Shown: piece by piece, positions 16,336-25,255 of the stretch
How positions within the stretch are numbered: the first letter of the stretch is position 1
Layout of the letters: the number at the start of each line of letters is the position of its first letter
DNA from: JAWAAW01 sp038884575
GTDB taxonomy: Archaea > Nanobdellota > Nanobdellia > Woesearchaeales > ARS49
DNA: 41,749 bases
Assembly: GCA_038884575.1 (NCBI GenBank)
Contig: JAWABQ010000007.1
Span: 1-41,749 of the forward strand
Direction of reading: 5' to 3'
The notes under the pieces: generated by a model
What the model was told of the DNA's origin: nothing
Seen by the model: only the letters and a program-made list of their open reading frames with translations
The model's database searches: none
Program-made: the position numbers and the translations under genes

Positions 16336-17451
16336 ATGGAAGCAAACAAATTGGTGGCGCTTGCTGTGATTGCCTTGTTTGTTGTCAGCATTGCCCCTTT
16401 TGCCGCTGCACAGGGTGCGGGCGGTCCGCAATACCAGGGCGGCGATGAAAATGCAGTTGTTGGGGAAGCAGAACAGACAGCAGAACAGGGCGACACCTTT
16501 GAAAGGTCGCGCGAACAGCTTAAGGTGCGCGCTGAACAGATGAGGGAGGAGCTCAGGCAGAAGCGCGAACAGGTGCGCGCGGAAGTAGAGGGCAAGAAAA
16601 AGTCCCTGCAGGAGCGCTATCAGGCAATGAAGGAAGAGCGCAAAGAGCTCAGGGAGGAGCGCAGGACGCTTCACCAGCAATGGAAGGAAAAGCGCTCAGA
16701 GCTCAAGGCAGACCGCGAGGCAGCCCGCGCTGAAATCGGGCAGGTGCGGGAGCAGGTGCGCACATGCAAGGGAAGCACTGACGCAGAATGCGAAAAGGCG
16801 CGCATCAGGGCAAAGGTCGCTGCAGGCAAGTTCCTGACCAAGTCAGCAGAGCACATAATTGCGCTGCTTGAAAAGGCAAAGGAGCGCGTGGAAGCATCCG
16901 CACTGGGTGATGCTGAGAAGCAGGAAAGGCTTGCTGCAATCGATGCAGTCCTTGCAGATGTTGATGCTGCCCAGGAGACAGTGGCAAGCCTTGGCGAGAA
17001 CGCAACAAAGAATGACCTGAAGGAAGCCACGCAGATAATCCGCGATGTCTGGGGAAGGGCCAGGAAGGAAATCAAGAAAGGCGTTGGCGCAGTTGCAAGC
17101 GCGCGCATAGGCGGAATCCTTGTCAAGATGGAGAAGCTCTCAGCCAAGTTTGACCGCGTGATTGAGAAGCTCCAGGCAAAGGGCAAGGATGTAAGCAATG
17201 CAAATGCCAAGAAGGCAGAATTCCAGGCAAAGCTGGATGCTGCAAAGGCGCTTCAGGCAGAGGCAAAGGCGCTGTTCGAGTCAGGCAACCACGATGCCGC
17301 TGCGCAAAAAATCCAGGCTGCACACGCAGAACTGAAGGCAGCCAATGAGATGCTCAGGGGCATTGTGCAGGAAATCCGCGGCATAGGCGGAGAGGCAGAG
17401 CTTGAGCAGGAGTCAAAGCCGGCAGAAGCGCCAGAGGCAACGGGCGGGTAA
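16336..17451 (+). CDS. Secreted Ala/Glu/Lys-rich coiled-coil protein
   Basis: A signal peptide (LVALAVIALFVVSIAPFAAAQ) is followed by about 340 residues of nearly continuous charged helix, first Arg/Glu-rich (REQLKVRAEQMREELRQKRE), then Ala-rich. One disulfide-capable pair occurs in TCKGSTDAEC. The C-terminus has no anchor, so it is released or wall-associated. It has a strong Shine-Dalgarno GGAGGT (16321-16326) and a leader of about 60 bases from TATA TTTATAA at 16245-16251, unlike the leaderless majority; the adjacent palindrome suggests regulation. Family not recognised. Confidence 0.82.
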   Translation: MEANKLVALAVIALFVVSIAPFAAAQGAGGPQYQGGDENAVVGEAEQTAEQGDTFERSREQLKVRAEQMREELRQKREQVRAEVEGKKKSLQERYQAMKEERKELREERRTLHQQWKEKRSELKADREAARAEIGQVREQVRTCKGSTDAECEKARIRAKVAAGKFLTKSAEHIIALLEKAKERVEASALGDAEKQERLAAIDAVLADVDAAQETVASLGENATKNDLKEATQIIRDVWGRARKEIKKGVGAVASARIGGILVKMEKLSAKFDRVIEKLQAKGKDVSNANAKKAEFQAKLDAAKALQAEAKALFESGNHDAAAQKIQAAHAELKAANEMLRGIVQEIRGIGGEAELEQESKPAEAPEATGG

Positions 17452-17520
17452 AACTGCATGCTTTGTATTCCTGCAAAAGGTTTATAAAGCATAGGCAGAT
17501 GAAACCATAAAGGTGATTTA

Positions 17521-17748
17521 ATGAGAAAAACGCTTGTTGTCTTTGCAATGATTGCTGCCCTGCTCGTGGTTGCAGGCTGCGCGCCAAGGAGCACCCCTTT
17601 TGGAGGCGCAAGCGCAACTGACAAGGATGTCAACGCCATCGACGGCGATGTATCAGATGTCAGCGCACTTGGCGATGACCTTGACACATCAGACCTTGAC
17701 AGCCTTGAACAGGAACTTTCAGACATAGACAGCCTGGAAGTGCAGTAA
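17521..17748 (+). CDS. Small acidic lipoprotein (75 aa)
   Basis: A lipobox-type signal (LLVVAGC, Cys at residue 20) is followed by 55 residues rich in Asp and Ser arranged as quasi-repeats (DVNAIDGDVSDVSALGDDLDTSDLDSLEQ). It is probably lipid-anchored outside the membrane; the acidic repeats could bind cations. Shine-Dalgarno AAGGTGA lies just upstream, and TATA TTTATAA is at 17481-17487. No known domain. Confidence 0.8.
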   Translation: MRKTLVVFAMIAALLVVAGCAPRSTPFGGASATDKDVNAIDGDVSDVSALGDDLDTSDLDSLEQELSDIDSLEVQ

Positions 17749-17785
17749 AAGCTTTTATACCCTTTTTCTTTTTTCTTTTTTTACA

Positions 17786-18829
17786 ATGATAGAATTAGAC
17801 GGGGCTTTTGGAGAAGGAGGAGGGCAGCTTGTCAGGACAGCGCTTGCGCTTTCAATGGTTACACAGCAGCCCTTCCATGTCACAAACATCCGTTCAGGAA
17901 GGGATAAGCCAGGGCTGAAAATGCAGCACCTGAACTGCATAACTGCCCTGCAGAAGGTTTCTGGGTCAAAGGCGCAGGGGGCAGAGCTTGGAAGCACTGA
18001 GATTACATTCACTCCTGCACCATTGAAAGGAAGGTCATTAAGCGTTGACATTGGGACAGCAGGCTCAATCACCCTTTTTTTGCAGGCAGTGCTTTTGCCC
18101 TGCATGCTTTCAGGAAAGCAGATGAGGATAGAGGTTATTGGCGGCACAGATGTTGCATGGTCAATGCCTGCTGACTATTTCAGGGAAGTGCTTGTGCCCC
18201 AACTTTGCAGGTGGGCTGAAATTGATGTCAGGGCTGAAAAGCGCGGCTATTACCCAAAAGGAAGCGGCAAAATTGTTGTCAGGATAAGGCCAAAAGAGGA
18301 AAAAAAGGGAATTGAGCTCCTTGAACAGCACAACCTGATTCACATAAAAGGAATTTCACATGCCTCAAAAGACCTTGAAGGCGCAAGGGTGGCTGAAAGG
18401 CAGTCTCATTCTGCACAGCAGGCGCTCATCAATTTCAAATGCCCTGTAACAATAAGGACAGAATATTCTGATGCGCTATCCACAGGCTCTGGAATAACGC
18501 TCTGGGCTGTTTTTTCCAGAAAAGAGGATGACATTGATATCGCGAACCCCATTATTATCGGCGCAGACGAGCTTGGTGAAAAAGGAACCCCAGCTGAAGA
18601 AGTTGGAAAAAAAGCAGCACAGAAACTAATAAATGCAATCAGGTCAAATGCCCCGGTTGATGCGCACCTTGCTGACAACCTTATACCGTTCATGGCATTA
18701 TTTGCGCCAAGCTCAATCAAAGTGCAGGCAGTAACCAAGCACACAGAAACAAACATTTACGTTGTGGAGAAGTTCCTGCCGGTGAAGATTTCCGTTGAGG
18801 GAGACATAATCAGATCATTGCCAGCTTGA
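17786..18829 (+). CDS. rtcA: RNA 3'-terminal phosphate cyclase
   Basis: Converts RNA 3'-phosphate to a 2',3'-cyclic phosphate with ATP. At 347 residues it is the full RtcA length and contains GEGGGQLVRTALALS, RSGRDKPGLKMQHL, the IGTAGSITLFLQ segment and the DAHLADNLIPFMAL histidine motif, which carries the AMP. TATA TTTTATAC at 17753-17760 gives a leaderless start. The last 20 bases overlap the convergent coiled-coil gene. Confidence 0.96.
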   Translation: MIELDGAFGEGGGQLVRTALALSMVTQQPFHVTNIRSGRDKPGLKMQHLNCITALQKVSGSKAQGAELGSTEITFTPAPLKGRSLSVDIGTAGSITLFLQAVLLPCMLSGKQMRIEVIGGTDVAWSMPADYFREVLVPQLCRWAEIDVRAEKRGYYPKGSGKIVVRIRPKEEKKGIELLEQHNLIHIKGISHASKDLEGARVAERQSHSAQQALINFKCPVTIRTEYSDALSTGSGITLWAVFSRKEDDIDIANPIIIGADELGEKGTPAEEVGKKAAQKLINAIRSNAPVDAHLADNLIPFMALFAPSSIKVQAVTKHTETNIYVVEKFLPVKISVEGDIIRSLPA

Positions 18830-20795
18830 TTGTTGCGCGCAGGTCCTTTATTTCATATGAGAGGCGGCGCCTTTCCTCCTCTCCCAGCCTCCTTGCAGCT
18901 GACTCAATGTCCTCAAGTATCCTCATTGCAGAGCTGATATCGCGCGAAGTGATGCTTGCCTTTGCCCCCTCAATCATCTCCTGAAGCTCATCAATTGTGA
19001 CCTCTGCGCGCCCTGGCTCCTCACTGCGCACAGGCAGCTTGGCGGCAGGCTTTGCGCGCACTGCAGGCCTGACATGCTGCACTTTTTCAATGTGCCTGCG
19101 GGCAGCGGGTTTTGCAACCGGCTCAAGCCTGACAATGCGTATGCCGCGCTTTGCAGCAGACTTGCCGAGGGTTGAAATCTCCCTCCTGAGGATTGAGGCT
19201 TCCTTCCTGAGCTTTGGAACATCAATCTTGAGCTGCTTTGCCTTTTCAGCAGCAGCAATTATTTTCTTGGCAGCGCTTTCACGCGATGCCAGCTGCTTTT
19301 CCTTTGAAAGCAGGGCGCTGTTTGCCCTCTCAAGCCGCGCCCTTGCCCTTTCCAGCTCCCTGAGGCGGCTTGTAACAAGCCTTTCCTCGCGCTCAACCTT
19401 GCGCTTGTCAGCCTCAAAGTCCTGTATGGCCTGCATTACCTCGCGCTCCTTGTCCTGCAATGCAGCAATGTCCCCCTTCACCAGGCGGCTTACCTCCTTT
19501 TTCTGCATGCTTATGAATGACCTTTCATCGTGCAATGCCTCGATTGTGGAGTCCCACTGCTGCTTAAGGCTTGCAAGCTCGCCCTTGCTCGCAGCAACAG
19601 AGTCGGCAAGCTCCTGCCTTGACTTGTCCAAATCCTCAAGCAATCCCTTGATGTGGCTTTGGTGCTCCTGCCACTGCGCCTCTTTTGCAGCAGCGCTTCT
19701 TTCCTTCTCACTTATCAGCTTGAGCTTTGCCTCAATTTCGCGCTTTGCAGCCTCAATCTCGTGCTGCGCCTCCAGTGCCCGGGACTCTGCCTCCCTTGCC
19801 TGCTTGAGCCTCTTGGAGTTCTCCTCAAGTGTCATCCTTGCCTGCTCTGCAGCCTTCTTGTTTTCCTCTTGAGCGCGCTCTGCCTCCTCCCTTATGTGCT
19901 GCGATTCCAGCAGCTGGCGCTTTGCGTCCTCAAGCCCGAGTATCTGCTCGTTTATTTTTGCAGACTGCCTTTCAAGCTCTTTTTCGCGCTCGCGGATTGC
20001 GCTCTCTGCCTCGCCAACCTGCTCTGACTTCTTGGCCAGAAGCTCGCGCGCCTCTGCAAGCTCTCTTCCAACCTCTTCAAGAGACTTTTTCTGGTTTTCA
20101 AACACAGCCATTTCGCGCCGCATCCTGTTAAGTTCCTTGCGCGCCTGCAAGACCTTCCTTTCAAGCTCTTTCAGCCTCTGCCCCTCTTTTGCCGAGAGCT
20201 CTGCAAGGTGCTGCTGCCTCCTTTCCATTGCCGCAATCCTTGCTGACTTCAGCTCGCTGAGCTTCTGCTCCTCAGAGGCGATCTGGGCCTCGAGCCGCTT
20301 CCTCCTCCTCTCAAGCGGCGCTTCTGCGCGCTTTATTGCGTGCTCAATCTGCTCTGCGCGGCGCTTGCGCTCATCAACAACCTCCTCGCGCTGCATCAGC
20401 GCCTCCTCCTTCTCTGCAAGGAGCCTGCGCTTTTCCTCAAACAGCGCCTGCTGCTCCTGAAGCTCCTGCTCTGCCTGCAGGACTTTTGCCTCGCGGGAGG
20501 CGAATTCCTTTTCAGCCTTTTTGAACTCAGAAAGCTTGGACTCTGCCTTTGCGTGCAGCTCGTCAAGCGCGGCATTCTGCTCTTTCAGGCGCTCATCAAG
20601 CTGCTCTGCCGCCTCTGCCTTCCTCCTAAGGGCGTCAAGCTGCCTTTCAACCTCGCGGAGCTCCCTCTGCTTCTGCCTCAAAGTAATTGAGATATCCTCA
20701 AGCTTTGCCTTGTCCACACTGGAGGACTGCCTGGAAAAAAGCCCGAACAATGCAATTGCGCCCCTCCCCCAGGGCGTTTCTATTCCAACAACCAT
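18810..20795 (-). CDS. Long cytoplasmic coiled-coil protein (661 aa)
   Basis: After a short N-terminal segment (GIETPWGRGAIALFGLF) an SMC-like coiled coil runs from about residue 28 to 550 without ATPase motifs, then a Pro/Arg/Ala linker (VRPAVRAKPAAKLPVR) and a C-terminal helical domain of 60 residues. No signal or membrane anchor. It may be a structural or spacer protein; the family is not recognised. A TTAAAG-type TATA near 20823 (reverse) fits a leaderless start. Confidence 0.8.
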   Translation of the reverse strand: MVVGIETPWGRGAIALFGLFSRQSSSVDKAKLEDISITLRQKQRELREVERQLDALRRKAEAAEQLDERLKEQNAALDELHAKAESKLSEFKKAEKEFASREAKVLQAEQELQEQQALFEEKRRLLAEKEEALMQREEVVDERKRRAEQIEHAIKRAEAPLERRRKRLEAQIASEEQKLSELKSARIAAMERRQQHLAELSAKEGQRLKELERKVLQARKELNRMRREMAVFENQKKSLEEVGRELAEARELLAKKSEQVGEAESAIREREKELERQSAKINEQILGLEDAKRQLLESQHIREEAERAQEENKKAAEQARMTLEENSKRLKQAREAESRALEAQHEIEAAKREIEAKLKLISEKERSAAAKEAQWQEHQSHIKGLLEDLDKSRQELADSVAASKGELASLKQQWDSTIEALHDERSFISMQKKEVSRLVKGDIAALQDKEREVMQAIQDFEADKRKVEREERLVTSRLRELERARARLERANSALLSKEKQLASRESAAKKIIAAAEKAKQLKIDVPKLRKEASILRREISTLGKSAAKRGIRIVRLEPVAKPAARRHIEKVQHVRPAVRAKPAAKLPVRSEEPGRAEVTIDELQEMIEGAKASITSRDISSAMRILEDIESAARRLGEEERRRLSYEIKDLRATIKLAMI

Positions 20796-20917
20796 CGACG
20801 ATGAAGTATTTGTCGGCTTTAAGTATTTTTGTTGTTCCTAAGCAATGAAAACGCGCGGGTTTTGTATGGATTATAAAACCATAAGCTTTTTAAGCAAACC
20901 TTCTGAGGAAGGGGGTT

Positions 20918-21094
20918 ATGGCAGAAGCAAAGGAACGATGCAGCTCATGCAAGACAGAAATCACAAACATACAGGGCACTGCGAGGTTCAAGTGCCCGCA
21001 GTGTGCCAAGCAGGACATTGTGCGCTGTGAAAAATGCAGGAGGCTTGCGGCAAAATACTCCTGCCCTGAATGCGGATTTGAGGGGCCGAACTGA
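20918..21094 (+). CDS. Archaeal Zn-ribbon RNA-binding protein (58 aa)
   Basis: Reads MAEAKERCSSCKTEITNI... with four CxxC pairs (CSSC, CPQC, CEKC, CPEC), the pattern of the small archaeal HVO_2753-like/COG2888 zinc-ribbon proteins that are often encoded beside aEF-1beta. It probably binds two zinc ions and RNA. The ATG is 28 bases from a TTTTTAAG TATA box, and the stop overlaps the aEF-1beta start (TGATG), so this opens the operon. Confidence 0.88.
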   Translation: MAEAKERCSSCKTEITNIQGTARFKCPQCAKQDIVRCEKCRRLAAKYSCPECGFEGPN

Positions 21095-21369
21095 TGGCGC
21101 GCGTTGTGGTCACTGTCACAATCAACCCTGAAAGCCCTGATGTTGACCTCAAAAAGATTGAGGAAGAGGCAAAGGGCAAGATTGAGAAGTCAGGGGCTGA
21201 CTATGGAAGGACAGAGCTCGAGCCAATAGGCTTTGGGCTAAAGGCTGTCAAGATAATATTCATCATGGACGAGTCAAAGGGCGTCCCTGACGAGCTTGTT
21301 GATGACATCGCAAAGCTCAAAGGCGTTGCATCTGCGCGCATAACCGATGTGCGCAGGACAATAGGGTGA
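21094..21369 (+). CDS. ef1b: Translation elongation factor 1-beta (aEF-1B)
   Basis: Nucleotide-exchange factor for aEF-1alpha. At 91 residues it matches the archaeal family: VVVTVTINPESPDVDL, the EPIGFGLKAVKI segment and the C-terminal GVASARITDVRRTIG. It sits between the zinc ribbon (overlapping) and the FKBP gene (4 bases away), the usual archaeal order for the first pair. Confidence 0.96.
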   Translation: MARVVVTVTINPESPDVDLKKIEEEAKGKIEKSGADYGRTELEPIGFGLKAVKIIFIMDESKGVPDELVDDIAKLKGVASARITDVRRTIG

Positions 21370-21373
21370 AACC

Positions 21374-22351
21374 ATGGCTGCAAAAAGGAACAAGGGGCTG
21401 CTTTTCTGGGTAATCTTTGTTCTTGTAGTTGCCGCGGGGCTGTGGTACTATTACAGGATGCCCAAAGAGGCAGCGCCTGCGCCCAGCCAGGCTGCACAAG
21501 AGCCAGGGATCGAGAAAGGAGACCTTGTCGCAATAAACTACGTGCTTTCAATGACTGACGGCACTGTCATTGACACAAACAACCCTGAAATCGCTGAAAA
21601 ATACAACCTGTCTGCATTTGTTAAGGGTCCCTTCAGGTTCATAGTCGGGCAGAGCGGAAAAGTAAAGGGCTTTGACGAGGCAATCACAGGAGCAAAGCTT
21701 GGGCAGAACTTTACAAGGATAATCACGCCGAGCGAGCCTGTGCTGAAGTACTCGGTGAACAGGGTAAGGCAGGTTTCGCGCAACCAGCCAATACCCCGCT
21801 ACCAGCCGTTCACTTTCAGCGCGTTTGAGAAATACTTTGGCACAAAGCCTGCGCTGAACAAAATAGTCTCAAACCCGAAGTTCCCATGGTCTTACAAGGT
21901 GGTGAACATCACCGAAAACCATGCTGTCTGCGACCCTGTTGTCAAAGAAGGAAAGTCCTACCACCTGCCAAGCCTTGAATGGAACTCAACCCTCCTTGCA
22001 GTCTCATATAACTCTCTTACATTCAGGCACAACCCTCCTGCAGGCATGGTGATAACAACAGAGCTCGGCAAGGCAACAGTCGTGCCGGGCGAGGGCGTGC
22101 TGAACATAACATACCACGCAGTGATTGGCGACATAGTCAAGCAGGCTGTGCCGCTTGGGCAGGGCGAGCAGATGGTTCTGCCCCAGTCATTCCAGGTCAT
22201 AGAGGCGAATGACGCGAACTTCACAATTGCACGCATCAACTATCCTGCGCAGGAAACGCTTGTGCTAAAGGCAGAAATCCTTGAATGGGAAAAGGATGTC
22301 AAGGAAGTAAAGGGCGAGCCGATAGGGGAAGCAAAAATCAGCGTCAAGTAG
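21374..22351 (+). CDS. Membrane-anchored FKBP-type peptidyl-prolyl isomerase
   Basis: An N-terminal membrane helix (LLFWVIFVLVVAAGLWYYY) is followed by an FKBP domain of the SlyD type: INYVLSMTDGTVIDTN, FIVGQSGKVKGFDEAITGAKLGQ and a PPAG...VPGEGVLNITYH tail in which the isomerase core is interrupted by an insert-in-flap region. About 80 further residues form a beta-rich second domain. It probably folds secreted proteins on the outer face. Last gene of the aEF-1beta operon; the end overlaps the convergent nucleotidyltransferase by 8 bases. Confidence 0.88.
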   Translation: MAAKRNKGLLFWVIFVLVVAAGLWYYYRMPKEAAPAPSQAAQEPGIEKGDLVAINYVLSMTDGTVIDTNNPEIAEKYNLSAFVKGPFRFIVGQSGKVKGFDEAITGAKLGQNFTRIITPSEPVLKYSVNRVRQVSRNQPIPRYQPFTFSAFEKYFGTKPALNKIVSNPKFPWSYKVVNITENHAVCDPVVKEGKSYHLPSLEWNSTLLAVSYNSLTFRHNPPAGMVITTELGKATVVPGEGVLNITYHAVIGDIVKQAVPLGQGEQMVLPQSFQVIEANDANFTIARINYPAQETLVLKAEILEWEKDVKEVKGEPIGEAKISVK

Positions 22352-22736
22352 TTTTTTTCAGGAAGTCATTAACCAGCAGCAGGTCCTTCCTGTCTTTTTC
22401 CCTGTTCATCATCTTTTTCCACTTCACAAGATAATCAAGACTCACATACCTGATGCCGTCAATGATGTCTGCAGTGTCAATCAACGGGTTGATGTCATCA
22501 AACCAAGGCTCCCACTGCCTGAAAATGTCAATCTTGCCTATGTGAATCACCTTGTTCCCATCATTTTTGTGTTTTTTGCACAATTCATCCCACAAGTCCT
22601 GCTTGACAATGACATCCAAGTCATCAACATCTCGAATGTTCCTGACTGCCATTGGCGCGCTTCCAAAAACTGCGAACTTGTCACTTGGAAGGTTGAGCTT
22701 TTTCAGCTCTTCAAGAAGCCTCCTGAAGTTGCTCAT
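22344..22736 (-). CDS. Minimal nucleotidyltransferase-fold protein
   Basis: A 130-residue protein with the nucleotidyltransferase core GSAPMAV...DVDDLDVIV, where the D-D pair would bind metal, and a third carboxylate probably in KIDIF. Such small proteins occur as MNT-type antitoxins or in defence modules, but no HEPN partner lies beside it. The start ATGA overlaps the stop of the acidic zinc protein, which fixes ATG at 22736 rather than the upstream one. Confidence 0.75.
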   Translation of the reverse strand: MSNFRRLLEELKKLNLPSDKFAVFGSAPMAVRNIRDVDDLDVIVKQDLWDELCKKHKNDGNKVIHIGKIDIFRQWEPWFDDINPLIDTADIIDGIRYVSLDYLVKWKKMMNREKDRKDLLLVNDFLKKTT

Positions 22737-23125
22737 TTTTTCTTCGCATGCTGTATGCCTGCAGCAGCGCACTTGTCACAGCAGAAATTATAGATGGTAT
22801 GGTTTATTTCGCGCTCAACAATCTTTGACTCGTCCTGGCTGAGGACTTTGCCGCAGGCAGCGCAATGGGCTTTTTCAGGCTCTGTTTCGCCCTCTGCAAA
22901 CCCCTCCTCCCACTCGCTCACCTCGTCGTCCTCCATAAGCTCCTCCCTGCCCTCCTCTGTGTACACGTCGACCTCTGCGCCGCCGGCGTGCATCCTGTGC
23001 TCAATCTCCTCTGGCGTTTCGTCGTGCTCATCAAGCTCCTTAAAGCCTTCCGGCTCTCCGGAAAATTCCTCTGCATCATCTTCCTTGGGCTGGTCAAAAA
23101 TAGTGCCCGCCTTCTTTTTTGCCAT
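22733..23125 (-). CDS. Acidic protein with C-terminal Cys4 zinc module
   Basis: The first 85 residues are highly acidic (EEFSGEPEGFKELDEHDETPEEIEHR). The C-terminal 45 residues hold CAACG...NFCCDKCAAAG, a treble-clef or TRASH-like zinc site. The last residues are basic. The TATA TTAATATA (reverse, near 23148-23155), preceded by a CGAAAA element, is 26 bases before the ATG, so the mRNA is leaderless and carries the nucleotidyltransferase gene too. Confidence 0.8.
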   Translation of the reverse strand: MAKKKAGTIFDQPKEDDAEEFSGEPEGFKELDEHDETPEEIEHRMHAGGAEVDVYTEEGREELMEDDEVSEWEEGFAEGETEPEKAHCAACGKVLSQDESKIVEREINHTIYNFCCDKCAAAGIQHAKKK

Positions 23126-23151
23126 ATTCCCTGCTCATAAGAATGGGTATA

Positions 23152-24999
23152 TTAAGTTTTCGAGAAGAAAGAGCCAATCTGCGGCAAAGGGTCAGGGGAG
23201 ATTTTCAGGTTCCAGTCGCTCGGGAAGAAAGTGAAGTATCTTGGCCAGGCATAGCGCTCGTCAAGGAATACAATTGCCCCGCGGTCTGTTTCAGAGCGGA
23301 TGCACCTGCCTGCATTCTGCATGCACTTTGTCAGGGCAGGCATTGTGTAGCCATAATCCCATCCCTTGCCAAACTTCTTGTCATAGTATTCTATTAGCTG
23401 CTGAGTTTCAAGGTTTGGGCGGTCAAGCGGAAGCCCGACAATGATTATTCCCTTCAAGATGCCTGGCAGGTCAATGCCCTCGCCAAAGCTCCCTGAAGCC
23501 ACTGCGAGCAGCACTGCGCCTGATTCCTTGTAACTCTTGAACCGCTCAAGAAAGTCCTGTTTTTGGTCCTTTGTCATGTTGGGCTGCTCCAAAAAAAGCG
23601 TTTTGCCTGTCATTGGGGAAAAAATATTGTTCACAGCATCCCTTATCTGGTAGCTTGGGAAGAAAATGGCGCTGCATCCAGGGATTGCATTGGTTATTTT
23701 TGCGCAATGCTCTGCGATTGACCTGTACTGGGAGTCAGAGCGCTGGGAGAATTTTGTCGTTGTGCGCGGCACCACAATGGCAAGCCTGTTTTGCGCAGGA
23801 AATGGAGAGGGATATTCTTTTGCCTGGCGATTTTCGGCAGGAATGCCAAGCAGGTCAGCAAAAACATTCGCAGGGGAAAGCGTGCCTGACATTGTGACTG
23901 TGCAGTAAGAGCCCTCGATTAATTCCTTTGTTGCCAATGACGGGTCAAGGCACCTTTTGCTGAGCTGGATGTTGTTGTTCTGCTTGACAAGAATCCTTGA
24001 GAATCCCTCTTCCCCCTCTTGCCAGAGCCCAATGAATTCCGCAATTGCGCCGAGCAGGCTCCTCTGCTTGTCCTGCCTGACAATATCTGCTGCTGCATTG
24101 AGCTTTGCAACAAGCTCTTCCGGTTCTGCAAATTTTGAGACAGCGCTGGTGAAATCATCGCATTTGACAAGCTTTTCCCCACCATCCCGCAGCCCCCCTG
24201 CAAGGCTTTCCAGCGCTGCGCCCAGATCTGACATTGCAACTGCAAGGTCATTGAGCCTGTATTTTTTTGCCTCTTTTGCTGCGCCCATTATCAGCCGCGA
24301 TGAGATGCGCTGGGTCATGAGCTCCCTTGCCCTTGATGGCAGGTTGTGGCCCTCGTCAAAGATTATGATTGCCTGGTCAAGCTTTTTCTTTGCCTTTTTC
24401 AGGAATGAGCTGCGTATGTGCGGGTGGAGGAGGTAATAATAGTCTGTCACGATGACTTTAGATTTTTCAGCCAGGAGGAGCGAGAGTTCGTAAGGGCACA
24501 GGTTTTTTTCAGAGCAGCGCGAAATAACCTCTTCTGTCGGCAGCGGGGATTGTTTTTCAGCCTCCTTCAGCACAATGTCGCACTGCATGCTGTTTTTCTG
24601 CTTGACATTCTCATAGGGCTCGCAGCTTTTGCTTTCCCTCAATGCCTTGCAGTACGGGAAGAAGTCATTTGAGCGCATTGTCGTAACCCCTGGCTGTATG
24701 CACATCCATTTCTTGCCGATGATTGATGCTGCTGTGAAATTTATGCCGTGCTTTTTCCTTATTGCCTGCAAAGTGTCAAGAACTATCTTGTGCTGGGTGT
24801 GCCTTGAGGTGAGAAAAAACACAACAAGGTCGCGCTTGAGCGCAAGGTCAAGCGCAGGGCTTAATGTTGCTGCTGTCTTCCCAAGCCCTGTCGGGGCGTG
24901 GACAACAAGGTGCCTGCGCTTTTCCAAAGCATCGCTTACGTCGTCCATCATCTGCTTCTGCACATTTCTCACTTGCCCGTGAGGGAAAAGAACGCTCAT
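23152..24999 (-). CDS. XPD/DinG-type DNA helicase
   Basis: A superfamily 2 5'-3' helicase. It contains Walker A APTGLGKTAA, an iron-sulfur domain with cysteines in MCIQPG, FPYCKALRESKSC, MQCD and NLCPYE, Walker B IIFDEGHNL, and helicase motifs V and VI (GSFGEGIDLPG, QNAGRCIRSETDRG). At 615 residues it is normal size for archaeal XPD. The TATA TTTAAA at about 25024-25029 (reverse) is 27 bases before ATG 24999, which I prefer to 25008. Confidence 0.93.
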   Translation of the reverse strand: MSVLFPHGQVRNVQKQMMDDVSDALEKRRHLVVHAPTGLGKTAATLSPALDLALKRDLVVFFLTSRHTQHKIVLDTLQAIRKKHGINFTAASIIGKKWMCIQPGVTTMRSNDFFPYCKALRESKSCEPYENVKQKNSMQCDIVLKEAEKQSPLPTEEVISRCSEKNLCPYELSLLLAEKSKVIVTDYYYLLHPHIRSSFLKKAKKKLDQAIIIFDEGHNLPSRARELMTQRISSRLIMGAAKEAKKYRLNDLAVAMSDLGAALESLAGGLRDGGEKLVKCDDFTSAVSKFAEPEELVAKLNAAADIVRQDKQRSLLGAIAEFIGLWQEGEEGFSRILVKQNNNIQLSKRCLDPSLATKELIEGSYCTVTMSGTLSPANVFADLLGIPAENRQAKEYPSPFPAQNRLAIVVPRTTTKFSQRSDSQYRSIAEHCAKITNAIPGCSAIFFPSYQIRDAVNNIFSPMTGKTLFLEQPNMTKDQKQDFLERFKSYKESGAVLLAVASGSFGEGIDLPGILKGIIIVGLPLDRPNLETQQLIEYYDKKFGKGWDYGYTMPALTKCMQNAGRCIRSETDRGAIVFLDERYAWPRYFTFFPSDWNLKISPDPLPQIGSFFSKT

Positions 25000-25068
25000 T
25001 TTTTGCATAAAGCTTTTGCCTGTTTAAATGTTTTTGCAAAAAACTCTCCGACGACAAAAAAAGCAGAT

Positions 25069-25106
25069 ATACACATTCCATCACCGCTATTCGAAAGATT
25101 TAAATA
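25069..25106 (+). promoter_or_regulatory. Upstream promoter P1 of wHTH operon, with shared 13-bp box
   Basis: The box ATACACATTCCAT (25069-25081), then ATTCGAAA (25089-25096), and TTTAAATA (25099-25106) follow one another. CGAAA before a TATA box is a strong archaeal BRE. The same 13-mer occurs before another CGAAA/TATA promoter at 33811. Confidence 0.5.
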
Positions 25107-25127
25107 CAAACCAGATTTGATAAAAAT

Positions 25128-25200
25128 CAGTCGGGACAAATCATTCCGGCTGTTGCGGGGTGGCTCAAAAAAAACTTTTGAGCGAAACCTTTATATATCG
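25128..25200 (+). promoter_or_regulatory. Hairpin leader and promoter P2
   Basis: A transcript from P1 would start at hairpin CAGTCGG/CCGGCTG (25128-25134 / 25146-25152), then form GCTCAAAA/TTTTGAGC (25163-25170 / 25176-25183). The second arm runs into GCGAAACC and TTTATATA (25191-25198), a second BRE/TATA. The palindrome could be a regulator site over P2 or a short RNA element. Confidence 0.4.
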
Positions 25201-25255
25201 CCTGCATCATAATGTTCATGAAATATATGAATAAGACGATATTTGGGGTGGTTGC

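Noticed and set aside
18997..20690. Several long frames on the plus strand opposite the 661-residue coiled coil
   Set aside because: They are Ser/Leu/Cys-rich antisense shadows of an Ala/Glu/Lys/Arg-rich gene, without promoters or family motifs.
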